This document shows positions 22,689-33,557 of a stretch of 64,000 bases of DNA, one piece after another (the stretch's first letter is position 1; each line of letters begins with the position of its first letter). The notes under the pieces are model-generated. The model was not told where the DNA came from. It did no database searches and worked only from the letters and a program-made list of their open reading frames with translations. Source of the DNA: Rhizodiscina lignyota (taxonomy: Eukaryota; Ascomycota; Dothideomycetes; Aulographales; Rhizodiscinaceae); NCBI GenBank assembly GCA_010015805.1, contig ML978121.1, positions 2,480,001 through 2,544,000 on the forward strand, given 5' to 3'. Made by a program: the position numbers and the translations under genes.

Positions 22689-23468
22689 ATGTCCACTGAA
22701 AGCGAAGGCCAAACGCCGCCGGTGTCTGAGTCTGAGTCTCGCGCAGACCTTTTCAAAAAACTCAAAGCTCGGCAAGCCGATGCCAGAAAGGCCAATCTCA
22801 AAGCCACCGCAATCGAGAAAGAGCGCAAGGAGACCGATCCAAGCCTCCTCTCAGCAGTGTCGCGGAAGAGAGCAATCGCATCGCACAAGCTCCTCAAGGC
22901 AGAAACTGAAGAAGGTGGCGAAGACTTCGAGCGGAAACGCGCGTGGGATTGGACAGTGGAGGACAGCGAGAAGTGGGATCGCAGGTTAGAGAAGAAGGCG
23001 AAGCACAAGGAAGACACGCTGTTCCAAGACTATCGGCAAAATGCGCGTAAAGTCTACAAGAGACAGATGCGCAACATACAGCCTGATATGGAAGAATACG
23101 AGAAGGAGAAGAACGACCTCATCGAGAAGGCCGCTGCGCAAGGCCGGCTGGATATCGTGGAGACGGACGAAGGAGAGCTAGTCGCCATAGATCGAGATGG
23201 CATATTCTTCAGCACTGCAGATAGTACAGACTTTGTGGAGAACAAGCCATCCAAGGCCAACGTCGATCGGCTGGTGAACGATATCAAGAAGGCGGAGGAG
23301 GTTCGCCTGAAAAATAGGAGAGATAGACTCAAGGAGCAGGGCGATGACGGAGGTGATGTGACGTACATCAATGCGAAGAACAAGCAGTTCAACGACAAGT
23401 TGAAACGGTTTTACGACAAATACACGAGCGATATCAGGGAGAACTTTGAGCGCGGGACGGCGATGTGA
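22689..23468 (+). CDS. SYF2: pre-mRNA splicing factor SYF2
   Basis: Intronless, 259 residues, highly charged. The SYF2 signature is plain: R-A-W-D-W-T-V-E-D-S-E-K-W-D-R-R-L-E-K-K, then F-Q-D-Y-R-Q-N-A-R-K-V-Y-K-R, and the C-terminal N-A-K-N-K-Q-F-N-D-K-L-K-R-F-Y-D-K-Y-T region. SYF2 is a Prp19-associated (NTC) component of the activated spliceosome that contacts Clf1 and Syf1 in the nucleus. It has the family-typical length and no odd features. Confidence 0.95.
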   Translation: MSTESEGQTPPVSESESRADLFKKLKARQADARKANLKATAIEKERKETDPSLLSAVSRKRAIASHKLLKAETEEGGEDFERKRAWDWTVEDSEKWDRRLEKKAKHKEDTLFQDYRQNARKVYKRQMRNIQPDMEEYEKEKNDLIEKAAAQGRLDIVETDEGELVAIDRDGIFFSTADSTDFVENKPSKANVDRLVNDIKKAEEVRLKNRRDRLKEQGDDGGDVTYINAKNKQFNDKLKRFYDKYTSDIRENFERGTAM

Positions 23469-24042
23469 ATGCTGTGCTTAGATGGGCTGGTTTACGATGC
23501 AGATTGTTCACGTCACATTGGTTTATTGCATTGCGTTGGCGTACAGAAGAGACTTAGCAACTGTATTATGGTCAGTGGGGTTTGTAAGCAGTTCCAAGGT
23601 GGAACATATTTCATTGCCTGGCGTGAGAGATTCGCCTACGGGGTCTCTCAAATCTCATTTCCGCTCTGTGTTTTCCCGTTGATAACCGCGTGACGCCTAG
23701 TCGAAGTTATACTCCACTTCGACCAAGCCGACGCGCTCCAATTCTCCTACATATCAAGCAAGGCCGAGAATTTCAAACTCCAGCAGGAGAGCATCGCTTT
23801 CCATTACGCTCGATGTGTAATTAACATGTGCACCTCCCCGGTTCGCAGTGAGTGAAGCTAACCAGTTGTTTCAGGCTTGCTCGTGTGAATGTTTTTTTTT
23901 CAAACACCACGCTAGCACGCGCTCATTCACCAACCACTCTCCGCGGCTCTTGCCTCTTTCCTTCCTTTCGATTCCATCAACCCCACAAACCTTTTCAAAA
24001 ATTTCAATCCACCAACTGACGAACTCATCACGACTTTCAACG
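23469..24042. other. intergenic, promoter of DUF7918-type gene
   Basis: About 570 bp. It holds a T-run near 23890-23900 and a C/T-rich leader before the ATG at 24043. The open frame of the downstream gene extends upstream of this ATG, but that part reads as leader sequence. No separate gene was seen. Confidence 0.45.
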
Positions 24043-25652
24043 ATGCCTACCTTTCGGGGTCTTGAAGTACATGTGGTGGGCAGTGATGGGAAGGTGCTGG
24101 ATGAGTATCGCACTACAAAGCACCCTCGTGCAGGATTAGCAACATGTACCGTCCAGTCCAAGACTGATATGGTGTTCCATATCACCGTGAAGGCCGATAT
24201 CCCGTTTTCTTTCAAAAAAATTGAAAAGGAAATGATCGAGGAAGAGGAAAAGGCTAAGAATGCAAGGGCATTGGAAAACAAAATGAGGAAACAAGAGGCA
24301 CAAAGGATTAGTCGGTTACGGGAAATTGTAAACTTCTCCCTCCCAATACGTGAAGAGCCAATATTACCAAAACAGCAACCCATACTCTGGTTCGACGGTC
24401 CCAGTTATCACTTACTCGCGTCCGTCTATCTCGATGGTCGTCAACAACCGGAACGCTCTAGCATCTTGTACCTTGACCCCCGGAGCGAATACTTCAACGG
24501 TGGCGATATCTCGATAAGTCGCACTTTGGTGAATGATCCAGAGAAGGGTGTTGTGTCACATTCGTGGGTGTTCAAAGAGGCGGGCATTGAGACATTGTTC
24601 GATAAGCTGCTGCTAGATGGCGAAGCCCATGGTGAAGACAGTGTCTGCAAACCTGCGGATGAGGACCTTGTGAAAGCCCTTGGATCTACCAAACTCGAAG
24701 ACAAAGTTGAACCGAATAAGCGTCATATCAGGGTGACTCTTCGCAAAGTTACCATCAAGAAGACGTATCAGAATGACAACTGGCGCCCCAGTACTGTGGC
24801 CAGCGCCCACGACGACGTCGACATGAAAGAGCTGGACGGTCAGACCCATGCGGCGGGTCTGTCGAAGGGAGAAATCCGTGGTGATCATATCCCCAGGGAA
24901 ATTGTGGAGTACAGTGATGTTGCTGGCACAGCGGCTGTCGATATGGCTACGTTCAAGTTCTTCTACTGCGGTAAAGAGAAACTGCAGAAGATGGGCGCTA
25001 TCCCTTGTGAACCGGAAAGCAAGAACACGAAGACAGCTTCGAAGCGTCGAATGAATGAGCACCTTGCTTGGCTCCCGCCTCTGAGCATTCTGAACAGGAC
25101 TGGTAAGTCGGAGAGGAAGACGTCTAACCCTAATGAGAGCATTTTATTCACGCATGTGCAGGTACTGCACCAGCAGCTCCCTCGTCAACCGCAAGTGGCA
25201 AGGACACCACTGGACCCAGACCGAGCTTCGCATTCAAAGACATGCGAGCTGCATCTGAGAAGGAAGAGGAGGACGATGACGCGGAGTACGGCCAAGCGGG
25301 CCCAAGTACGGGCAGCAAGTGGACGCCTATCAACGCCGGTGGCCACTCAAGCTCCGGCCCAGCAGCGGCACGAGATATCGACAAGAAGTACACCTCGTTC
25401 CGCAACATGCAGGCTGGCGTCGACGACGCCGACGACGAAGGCGAGGGACCTGTGCGCGTGAGCAAGCACGTGAGCGGCCTCGAGGAGCAGGAGGACGGAG
25501 CGGGGGAGACGAGAGACGAGGATGATGAAGGCCTTGGCGAAGGCGTGGAGAAGGTTACGCTCGGCAAGCGTAAGCAGGAGGAGGAGGAGGAGGAGGAGGA
25601 GGAGGAGGAGGAGGATGGTGAGGAGATGAAGAAGGCGCGATTGGAGAAGTAG
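24043..25652 (+). CDS. DUF7918-type fungal protein
   Basis: Two exons, 24043..25102 and 25162..25652 (59-nt intron), 516 residues. The N-terminal half has the pattern of a common fungal domain of unknown function (DUF7918): M-P-T-F-R-G-L-E-V-H-V at the start, then I-T-V-K-A-D-I-P-F, then a Y-L-D-G-R-Q-Q-P-E-R motif, and W-V-F-K-E-A-G-I-E-T-L-F-D-K-L closing the sandwich-like region. A second conserved patch ends with T-F-K-F-F-Y-C-G-K-E-K-L. The C-terminal ~165 residues are disordered, Ser/Gly-rich, then very acidic with a poly-Glu run and a final K-K-A-R motif that could be a nuclear signal. The role of the family is unknown to me. The alternative in-frame start at 23848 is less likely. Confidence 0.8.
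25576..25615 (+). repeat. (GAG)n microsatellite coding poly-Glu
   Basis: About 13 uninterrupted AGG/GAG units near the 3' end of the DUF7918-type gene encode a run of glutamates. The repeat lies in frame, so unit gain or loss changes only the tract length. Confidence 0.9.
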
Positions 25653-27134
25653 CGAGGTGATGGCTGGGGTTGGCGAGAGAGAAGACGATGCGTGACAATG
25701 GCTACTTGGTAGCATACTTAAATGACACAACATAAATACCCACTTTCCTCTCTTTTGCGCTCTAGCTGTGATATGGATGGTATGGTGGAAGTAGTAGGGA
25801 TTCCAAAATCTCCGCTACTTGGTAGCAACAACTCAGATCGCGGTCGCCTCTTTTCCGCGATGACGAGAAGTAAATCCTCTAAGTAAGGCTTTGTAAGCTA
25901 CTCTCTAATAACCTCGAATATAAACTCACTAATATATAGAGCCTTCTTGTAGATACTGAATGCAGCTGTAGTAGAGTGGCTCTGTGGATACGCTCGATGG
26001 AAGCCAGCTCGTTCGTAGGAGGAACTCGCCGTCATGCTAATGCTTGCGCGTTGAGGTACGAAGGAGCTAGTTTCTCTTGAGCATATCAGACCCATAACGA
26101 GGTCACTTTAACCGTGGAAACGAGAGAAAAATTCGTTCTTTCTACAGCCGTTCAATTACAACGAGCTCAATTATGTGTCCCCTCGCGCCTCCACCAAGGG
26201 ATCCTCCACATCCTCTAGTCCCATAATGTCACTCGCTTCGAGACAAAATACTCTCCGAGCACCTTTTCAATGAGGTAGAATCCCATGTCGAGCAGGATGG
26301 GAAAGCTCTACGCGCCATAACATTGAGGTCTGAGAAATTACCTTGGCAGTTTCGCCATCGCGGATCCTGGAATTCGACCCCCTGTTTGGCCTATGTGTTT
26401 GGCCTCAGGCGGCGGTCAGGCACACAGAACCCGGAAATATCAGAAGCCCTACATACTTATCAGACGGATCAGCACCAACGGCGGCCGCTGGCTCAAGGAA
26501 CCCCACGCTACCGTAGCTGCCGCTGTACGTCAACGGTCCAAGGGTTTTGCCAAGTTCTCCGCCGCCAACAGTGAGCGCTCCACTGGGCGCCTAGACGCGA
26601 GTCCAAATTTCCCACGTCGCTTTCTGGGATATCCACATACCGAATTCGTGCACGGTGCATGATGGTACTTTCGAATCGGAGAGTTGGGCGAATCGCACAT
26701 TCCCACTATTGCGGGCCCCGTTGTCGATGATACAGATGGGAAATATAGCTCCGAGTGGCTTTGGCCGAATATCACGATTGCTGTCCAAACAAGTTTTCTT
26801 GCCACGGATTTCGCTGCTGTTTGGGAAGGATCACCAAATTACTGCTGTGCTGTCACTGACCGATGAGGCAGCAGCTTCATGCCTTGCAAAAGAGAAAGCG
26901 GAGCAACACGATGTCATCGCGGTTCCAGGTTATCGTACCTGCAGCAATGATATCAGTTGTTACCCTGAAACGAATAATAAAGGTCTGATGTTGTTGCTGA
27001 ACCTTTCGCTATTGTTAGTTTCTTAGACTCTCGAACCTCCCCTCTCTATCACTTGAGTGGCTCATTCAATCGTTCGTGTCTTCGTTACCGTTTCACTCTT
27101 TTTGATATAGCGACTCATACATGTACTTGTCGAA
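25653..27134. other. intergenic with AT-rich patch
   Basis: About 1.5 kb upstream of the aquaglyceroporin gene. Around 25860-25960 the sequence becomes rich in TA and CTA steps, like a RIP-mutated repeat relic. Between 26320 and 27030 short open frames occur on both strands, but none has a plausible motif. A pyrimidine-rich leader precedes 27135. Confidence 0.4.
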
Positions 27135-29150
27135 ATGAGCAACCAAAATCTTTCCGAGAAAGGCAACAATGACTTGGCAGACGTTCCATTGACTCCCACT
27201 CCGAATGATCCGGATCAGCTTGCTGCACCAACTTCAGCAAAAGTGACCTCCCACAATCCAGACGAAACTTTGTCACGCTATGAGCGCCCTCCCTTCCGGC
27301 AGTATTCTCTCCTACCAGAGACTGGTAACAGAGATAAGAGTGTCAATCGACAACCATCCAAGGCGAGCAGCTTTCTCAGTCGGCTTCTACAGCGGCAGGA
27401 CAGGAACGAGGGTAATGTAAACTCTGGTGATAATGGAGGCGCTCCTGAGAGAGGGCGGTCGAGGAAGAAGAAGCAAGACTATTCTCTCGCAGGCCCGAAG
27501 CCCGAGGAAGAATATAGTGAAGAGGAAGCCGGTGAGGATCTTGGATACAAGAATGGCCAAACGTCAAGACCACAGCCGAACTGGGGCTTGGGTAGACCCT
27601 TCCCGCACACCAACCGGCAAAGATGGTCCAAGAAAGCCAAGGGAAAGAACAAGAACAAAGCAGCTAAGGGTGAACCTAAGCGAGCCCAAAGCGGGACTAG
27701 AGTTGAGGAGACAGGTGATACTGGTCATCCTCAAGGTCAGGTAAGCTACAACATGCATGTATCTCAATGGCTGCTCGAATCCTGATCATTACTCTTAGGT
27801 CGGCGGTGGACCAGGTGGCCATCATGGCTCACCAGTGCGAGGAAAGCCTCAGGGCGAGACGTCCGGAGGACCTGCTGGGCATGGCAGGAACACAGAAGAC
27901 GAAGACGAAGCTGGAAACTCAAACTGGGTTGAGCAACTTGCCGATGGTACCAACGACTATAGCGGAACTGCGCGACACGATAGTGAACAGACGCTTACCG
28001 ACTCCACCAACGATGGTGACGGTGAGGACGAACAGGTCCCAAACTATTGGTTTTCCATTCGTCGCAAAATAAGAGAGCCACTGGCAGAGTATGTGTTTCA
28101 TTTTCGCGACGTCTTGAAAGTATTTCTAATCAGTTACCAGGTGGCTTGGGACACTCGTCTCCGTCTTGTTGGGAGTATCGGGCAACTTGCAAGCACGAAC
28201 ATCAAATGGAAAGTACGGCACCTTCACCCAGTCCGCTGCAATGTGGGGTCTTGGAACGATGATGGCAATCTATATCGCTGGTGGAGTGTCTGGCGCCCAC
28301 TGTTCGTATTCGCTCCCCTTTCGTAAGAATCTTACCAGCGATGCTAACCTATCATGTAGGCAATCCAATGATCTCCATCGTGCTTAGTGTCTTCCGAGGG
28401 TTCCCTGCTCGCAAGGTCATTATCTACATATGTGCTCAAATCCTCGGCGCAATCTGCGCTGTCTGGATTGCCTACGGGATATACAAAGATGCGATCATGA
28501 ACTACGACCCTGGCAAGACCTCAACGCCCACTGGCACCGGGACTGCATTCTTCACACTCCCCCAGCCGTTTGCGACGCCTGCCACTGCGTTCATGACGGA
28601 TTTCACATCCGCTGCTATCATGTCAGTAACAGCGCGAGAAGTGGAATGTGTTCAGACTAACAATTGTTGTAGGTGCGGAACAGTCCTCGCAATGGGAGAC
28701 GACACCAACTCTCCACCGGGAGCTGGCATGCACGCTTTCATCATCGGCCTCGTCGGTTTTGCCATGGCATCCACTCTTGGCTACAACACCGGTCCACAGA
28801 CCAATCCGGCCAAGGACCTCGCCACACGCTTCGTCCCCAACGTCGTTGGTTACGGCTCCAACATGTGGGAGCAGGGCTGGTGGGCCGAAGCGTGGACCGC
28901 CGCCGTCGTCGGCGGGCTGGTGGGCTGTCTTATCTACGACGTTGCCATATTCGAGGGCCCCGAGAGTCCGGTCAATTATCCGATGTTGAAGAGGAAGAAG
29001 GCTAGGCAGGGCACAAAGGCGAAATGGCACCTGACGGGCATGTTTGGAAGCGATAAGAAAAAGAGGGCCAAGGCGGACCTGGAGGCTGGCCACATTGGTA
29101 TAATGGAGAGAGCGGAGGAGAGGAGGTTGGATGGACATGGAGAGAAGTAA
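27135..29150 (+). CDS. aquaglyceroporin with long cytosolic N-terminus
   Basis: Five exons: 27135..27740, 27799..28088, 28141..28301, 28360..28621, 28673..29150; 598 residues. Residues 1-298 are hydrophilic and disordered, rich in G, P, E, K and N. They lead into six membrane helices and two half-helices of the MIP family. The first pore motif reads G-A-H-C-N-P-M (N354-P-M356) instead of NPA. The second is T-N-P-A-K-D (N484-P-A486) with lysine 487 where nearly all relatives have the selectivity-filter arginine. W334 in M-W-G-L-G matches the glycerol-pore tryptophan. G-D-D-T-N-S-P-P-G-A-G is the usual pre-helix-5 block of aquaglyceroporins. The layout resembles yeast Yfl054c/Fps1-type channels. 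Glycerol, water or metalloid transport is likely but altered selectivity is possible. Confidence 0.9.
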
Positions 29151-29682
29151 GGAAGTGGTAATGTGTAATTGAGGCCAATACATGCGCGGACGGGATAATG
29201 TATACACGGGAGAAATTGCTTATAGAGTCAGCGATGTTGGTGTATGTAATAGTACAAGAACATAAGGCCATCCGTACATATTCTAGCAAAGTGTAAAGAA
29301 ACTTCTTTCAAACTATTGTGCGGCTATGGATCTGAACATAACAGATGCTGCCTTCATGCGTTCTTCAGTATTGCACAACTTTGACTTGTGCCATCAGCAT
29401 ATGTTCGATGCCCAGCTTGAGAGGAGCGTAAAGCTATGTCAAAGTCACGCGAAACTACGGTAAGATGTGCACTCAAAGACATGCTACACAACGGATTCGT
29501 TACACCTATCTGTGATGGACCCATGTTAGGACTTCCGGGAGCTTTTTGCAAGATCTAAGAATAGAAAAAGCTGCATTCGTCATATTTGACAACTGCCAGT
29601 ATTCAATTGGGTATCATAATGAAGCCAGAACTTATTTGTTGCGCCGCAATCCACATGCATATTACCCGCGCAGAGTGTACGC
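29151..29682. other. convergent 3' intergenic region
   Basis: About 530 bp between the aquaglyceroporin gene and IST3, which converge. Probably 3' UTRs; no gene seen. Confidence 0.5.
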
Positions 29683-30201
29683 CTAATTCAAACTGCTGCG
29701 CCTCCTCTCCCGGCGTCTTTCACGGTTCTCACTTTCATCATCCGTCATCACTGGCGTCAGGTCCATCTCTTTTCTGCCGATTCTCTTTTTCACCCTCCCC
29801 TCCTCGTCGCTCTCCTCCCCTGCCTTAGGGACCATGTACATGTTCATGTCCTCATCATCTCGAACCTTATACCGCGCATGATCCACGCTGATCTTGCGCC
29901 CCAGCACCATTGCGCCATTCAGATTGTCCACCGCGAGGTCGCAACTCCGCTGGTCCTCGTACTTCAGCCACGCGAAGCCCTTGCTCTTTCCCGATTCCTT
30001 GTCCCGCGCAAGCTTCAGCCACACCGGCTCGCCATACTGGCTAAAGACGACGACGATGTCACCCTCGGAGAGGTTGTACGGCAACCCGCCAATGTAGATG
30101 TAGGCGGTGTCGCGGTAGTCGGTGTGCCAGGAGGCATTGGGCGGCGTCACATTGTCGAGCTCGGTTTGGTTGAGCTTTTCAATCTGGCGAATTTTGTTCA
30201 T
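29683..30201 (-). CDS. IST3: RES-complex splicing factor Ist3/RBMX2
   Basis: Intronless, 172 residues. Opens with N-K-I-R-Q-I-E-K-L-N-Q-T-E-L, the conserved lead helix of Ist3/Snu17, followed by W-H-T-D-Y-R-D-T-A-Y. The single RRM (about 32-112) has RNP2 Y-I-Y-I-G-G-L-P and RNP1 K-S-K-G-F-A-W-L-K-Y. A short acidic and Arg-rich tail follows. Ist3 is the hub of the pre-mRNA retention and splicing complex with Bud13 and Pml1, on U2 snRNP. It has the family-typical core and is divergent from the dynein LIC gene. Confidence 0.93.
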   Translation of the reverse strand: MNKIRQIEKLNQTELDNVTPPNASWHTDYRDTAYIYIGGLPYNLSEGDIVVVFSQYGEPVWLKLARDKESGKSKGFAWLKYEDQRSCDLAVDNLNGAMVLGRKISVDHARYKVRDDEDMNMYMVPKAGEESDEEGRVKKRIGRKEMDLTPVMTDDESENRERRRERRRSSLN

Positions 30202-30635
30202 AGTGCTCGCGTGAGAGTAGGAGGTAGTTTCGAGGTAGAAGATCAGGCAATCTCGTGACGCCCTGAGACCTCGTACGGGAACATAAATGACGGGTTTAAG
30301 ATTGCGATTGATGTTAGAGAAGCGTCCTTGTAGTATCGCGGCACCAGTGAATTGGACTCTGCTTGGAGGTTGAAGCAGAAAGAGTAATTGTGATCCCGTG
30401 GAAATGATATCTTAAAAATTTGCGGCGTACTACAAGTGAGATGTGCCATTATCAATTCACGGTGTATACGGCGTACTACAGCTCAATTGCGCCATATCCA
30501 ACGCGTTACCCCAGACGCGGAGAATATTTGCGCATCATTCCTATTCAAGACTACACAAGGTGCTAGACCCTAGGGGCGTTTGACTCTTGATTGCGTAGTA
30601 TCAAAAAATCACCAGAATCTCCACAGACACTAGCC
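30202..30635. promoter_or_regulatory. shared divergent promoter, IST3 / dynein LIC
   Basis: About 430 bp between two divergent start codons. It contains short repeated GGCGTACTAC-like words near 30423 and 30470 but no further structure that I can assign. Confidence 0.4.
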
Positions 30636-32454
30636 ATGGCGACCACAACGCGCAGGTTATCCACAATCCCTACATCTTCGAATCGGGAGAGCATCTATAA
30701 GGCAAAGGACAAGGATGCGCCAAAGAAAGAGATATGGTCGAGCATGCTGGATGGTGTCTCGAGCGGGAGGAGATTGCCGGAGAAGACAGCTTTCATTCTC
30801 GGTATGCGAAATATGGACATCTACTACGTAGTATATTTATGAAACAGCTCCTAATCTGTCGCCAGGCGGCACGCCATCTTCACAGCGCGACTTTCTGGCC
30901 TCCCTCTCCACCGAACCAAAGACCCGCAGACCTCAAGATCGCTCACAACCGCGCCAGCCTCCAGTCGCGAACTCATTCGCTCTGGGATACACGTACCAGG
31001 ATGTAATGGACGCCGACCAAGAAGACACACTCGCCCGTCTCTCCCTGTACCTCCTGCATACGCCGTCGACGTCTTTCGCCCCACTACTCCGTCCGCTACT
31101 TACGCCGTCAAACATTCCACACTCAACAATTGTCATCCTGTTAGATTGGAACGAACCTTGGTCATGGCTGCGGCAGCTGAGAGCTTGGATCAGAGCGCTG
31201 CGCCAGCTCATGCTCAGCCTCGACGATGAATGCAAGTACGCGCTGGAAGATAACATGAAGTCATGGCGAGAGGGAAAGAGCCAGCCGTCTTCGGGCGCCT
31301 CAGCGAACGCCGACGCAGCTCCCTCGACCGACGAAGATGTGCAGATTCCCTTAGGTCCTGGAGAATGGGATGCTCCTCTTGGCTTGCCACTCATTGTTGT
31401 TGCGCAGAATGCTTCGCACATTGAGAATCTTGAGAAAGAGCGCGGCTGGAAGGATGAGGAGTTCGATTTCATCCTGCAATATCTACGCACTGTGCTGCTG
31501 AAACATGGTGCGGCGCTCATGTACACAATGCCGGCTGCGACTGTCCAGACGAACGCACAGCTACAGACACTCGTCCACTCATGTCTTGGCATCACGAATC
31601 TCTTGGGTAAGGACAGAGGAGGTGGCACTGTCAAACACAATGTGGTGGACAGGGAACGGGTGCTCGTGCCTGTGAGATGGGATAGCTGGGGCAAGATCCG
31701 CATTCTCAGAGAAGGCTTCGATGTCGAAGGCGTGAGCAAGCAATGGGGTCAAGACATTGAAAAATCGGACTCGAAAGACCCTCAATCTGGCGATACAAGT
31801 GCCGATGAGCCGACTTCTGACGCAGGGGAGCCGGACACCGCAGACTCTGTCACACTTTACGAAGACATTATCCGCTCCCCGGATGCAGACAATGTCCTTA
31901 TCAGCACATCAAAGGCATCCTCGAATGGTACTAGCGTGGAGGTGCAAGCACAAGACCAGCAGCAATTTCTAGGACAACAGCTTGAAATTCTGGAACGATT
32001 ACGTCTCGAAGACGAGCGCGAGAAGGCGAGCAATGCGGCCAAGAAGCCTCCGAGCGCCCTACCACCTGTTTCGTCCGATGGCGGGAGGAGTGCATCAGCT
32101 GCTAGCGGGAGTGGTGTCGTGGAAGAGCATATCGGGCCGGTACAGTTCAATATGGGAGGTATTCAGGTGGACGCGGAGGATGTGGTGAGGAGGATCAAGG
32201 TATGCCGCGCTCTATTTGGAGGGCACCAAAAGTCAGTCACGCTATGTGCTAACGAATTATCGAATTAGGACCGCAACGCCACCCCACAGCCCGAGACTCT
32301 TGGGCGAGAGCCCCATGAAAATATGGCGGTAGCTTCGCCAGGTGCATCAACGCCATCAGCTACTGACAATATGGACTCGGACACGCTGATGAGTTTCTTC
32401 TCCGGCCTGGCGAAGAGGAAGACCCCGGCTGGAGGGAACAGTCCTCATAGATGA
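30636..32454 (+). CDS. cytoplasmic dynein light intermediate chain
   Basis: Three exons: 30636..30801, 30866..32199, 32269..32454; 561 residues. The N-terminal Ras-like domain carries a degenerate P-loop (F-I-L-G-G-T-P-S-S-Q) and the block A-L-G-Y-T-Y-Q-D-V-M-D-A-D. Further family blocks are L-L-D-W-N-E-P-W-S-W-L-R-Q-L and L-G-L-P-L-I-V-V-A-Q-N-A. The last exon encodes M-S-F-F-S-G-L-A-K-R, the C-terminal helix that in dynein LICs docks cargo adaptors (Hook, BICD types). The protein links the dynein heavy chain to adaptors for retrograde transport along hyphae. The region 280-480 is acidic and low-complexity. Confidence 0.93.
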
Positions 32455-33557
32455 TTACTGCATCTCGCCAATTCGCGTCGTGTTTAAAGAGAGATACCCA
32501 ATGTGCTCGAGGTATAGAAAATCAACATTGCAATCACTTGCACTTCTTCGGATCACGAATTTGAACTGAGAATAAGTGTATTCAATGCCGCTTTTAACTG
32601 ACAGATCAGGTGCCTTTTGATTGAGATTAACGTTAGATATCGCTGATCAAGAGATGCTAAACCACGCCCGAATACGCTCGATGCAAATGCTCAAAAATGA
32701 AATAATCACATCTTCTCTCTTACATCACTACGCATGGCAGCCCGCGGTTGTTCAGGTAAACCAAATGCCACACTGACGTCTCAATATGTGCAGGCATCTA
32801 CTTTCTTTGTAGTAGATACTGGAGGTGTATCGATTGCGCTCAGAGGCTCAAGAAGGATTTCGTGGGAGAATTGCGGTGTTTGTGGGGTACGCGTGCTTTG
32901 TGGTTTGATTTGTTGGAGTAGTGTAGAGAGCATTCAGTGGTTGATGGGATCTTAGGAAAGCTTATATCCACCTTCGGAGGGCATTGCACAGCCTCTAGAG
33001 ACAGCTGCATGGACTTGTGCCGAAGATGAAGACGTTCTTTGTCGTTGAGATCATGTGGGAAAGCGGTGTTGAATGGTATTGTTCAGAATGCTCGGAGCGA
33101 ACAAAGAATCGTCGGGGTCGGAGATTTTGCTTGCCGGCGTTTCATTGATGCCGGAGAGATAGGGAGAAGCAATGGTCTCAGATTGTACGGAGTGGTCGGT
33201 GATTGATTCAAGCAGCTAGCCAAGAACTACGGTCTCAAAGACTGGCTCTGCTTCCACCCAGCCCCGAAGGTACACAAGGCCGATACCAACCCGACGAGCG
33301 ATTCCATTGCCAGGCACATGCCTCGATTCAATCATCATCACCTTAAGTGCAGCGACGTCGTCAATAGGATGTATGGGAAATCCTTGGACCGATTTCCACC
33401 TTGCTTGTCTAAGTTATATCTTTACTTTCCCCATCATTTGCGCCCTGAAAATGCACGATTCTGCTCCGCTTCCCGACGCCTCATGCGCTCCAAGTCAACG
33501 TACAAATCCCGCTCCAAGATTCGCTATGCCATAAAGCATCTATTGCCGCCTACCCAT
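32455..33557. other. convergent intergenic region
   Basis: About 1.1 kb between the dynein LIC gene and the BEACH gene, which converge. Only short open frames; one at 33307-33596 overlaps the BEACH terminal exon in antisense and looks like chance. Confidence 0.5.

Noticed and set aside
23848-24042. Upstream in-frame extension of the DUF7918-type gene
   Set aside because: The extension is rich in Ser, Phe and Cys and reads as leader. The ATG at 24043 starts the conserved M-P-T-F-R-G-L block.
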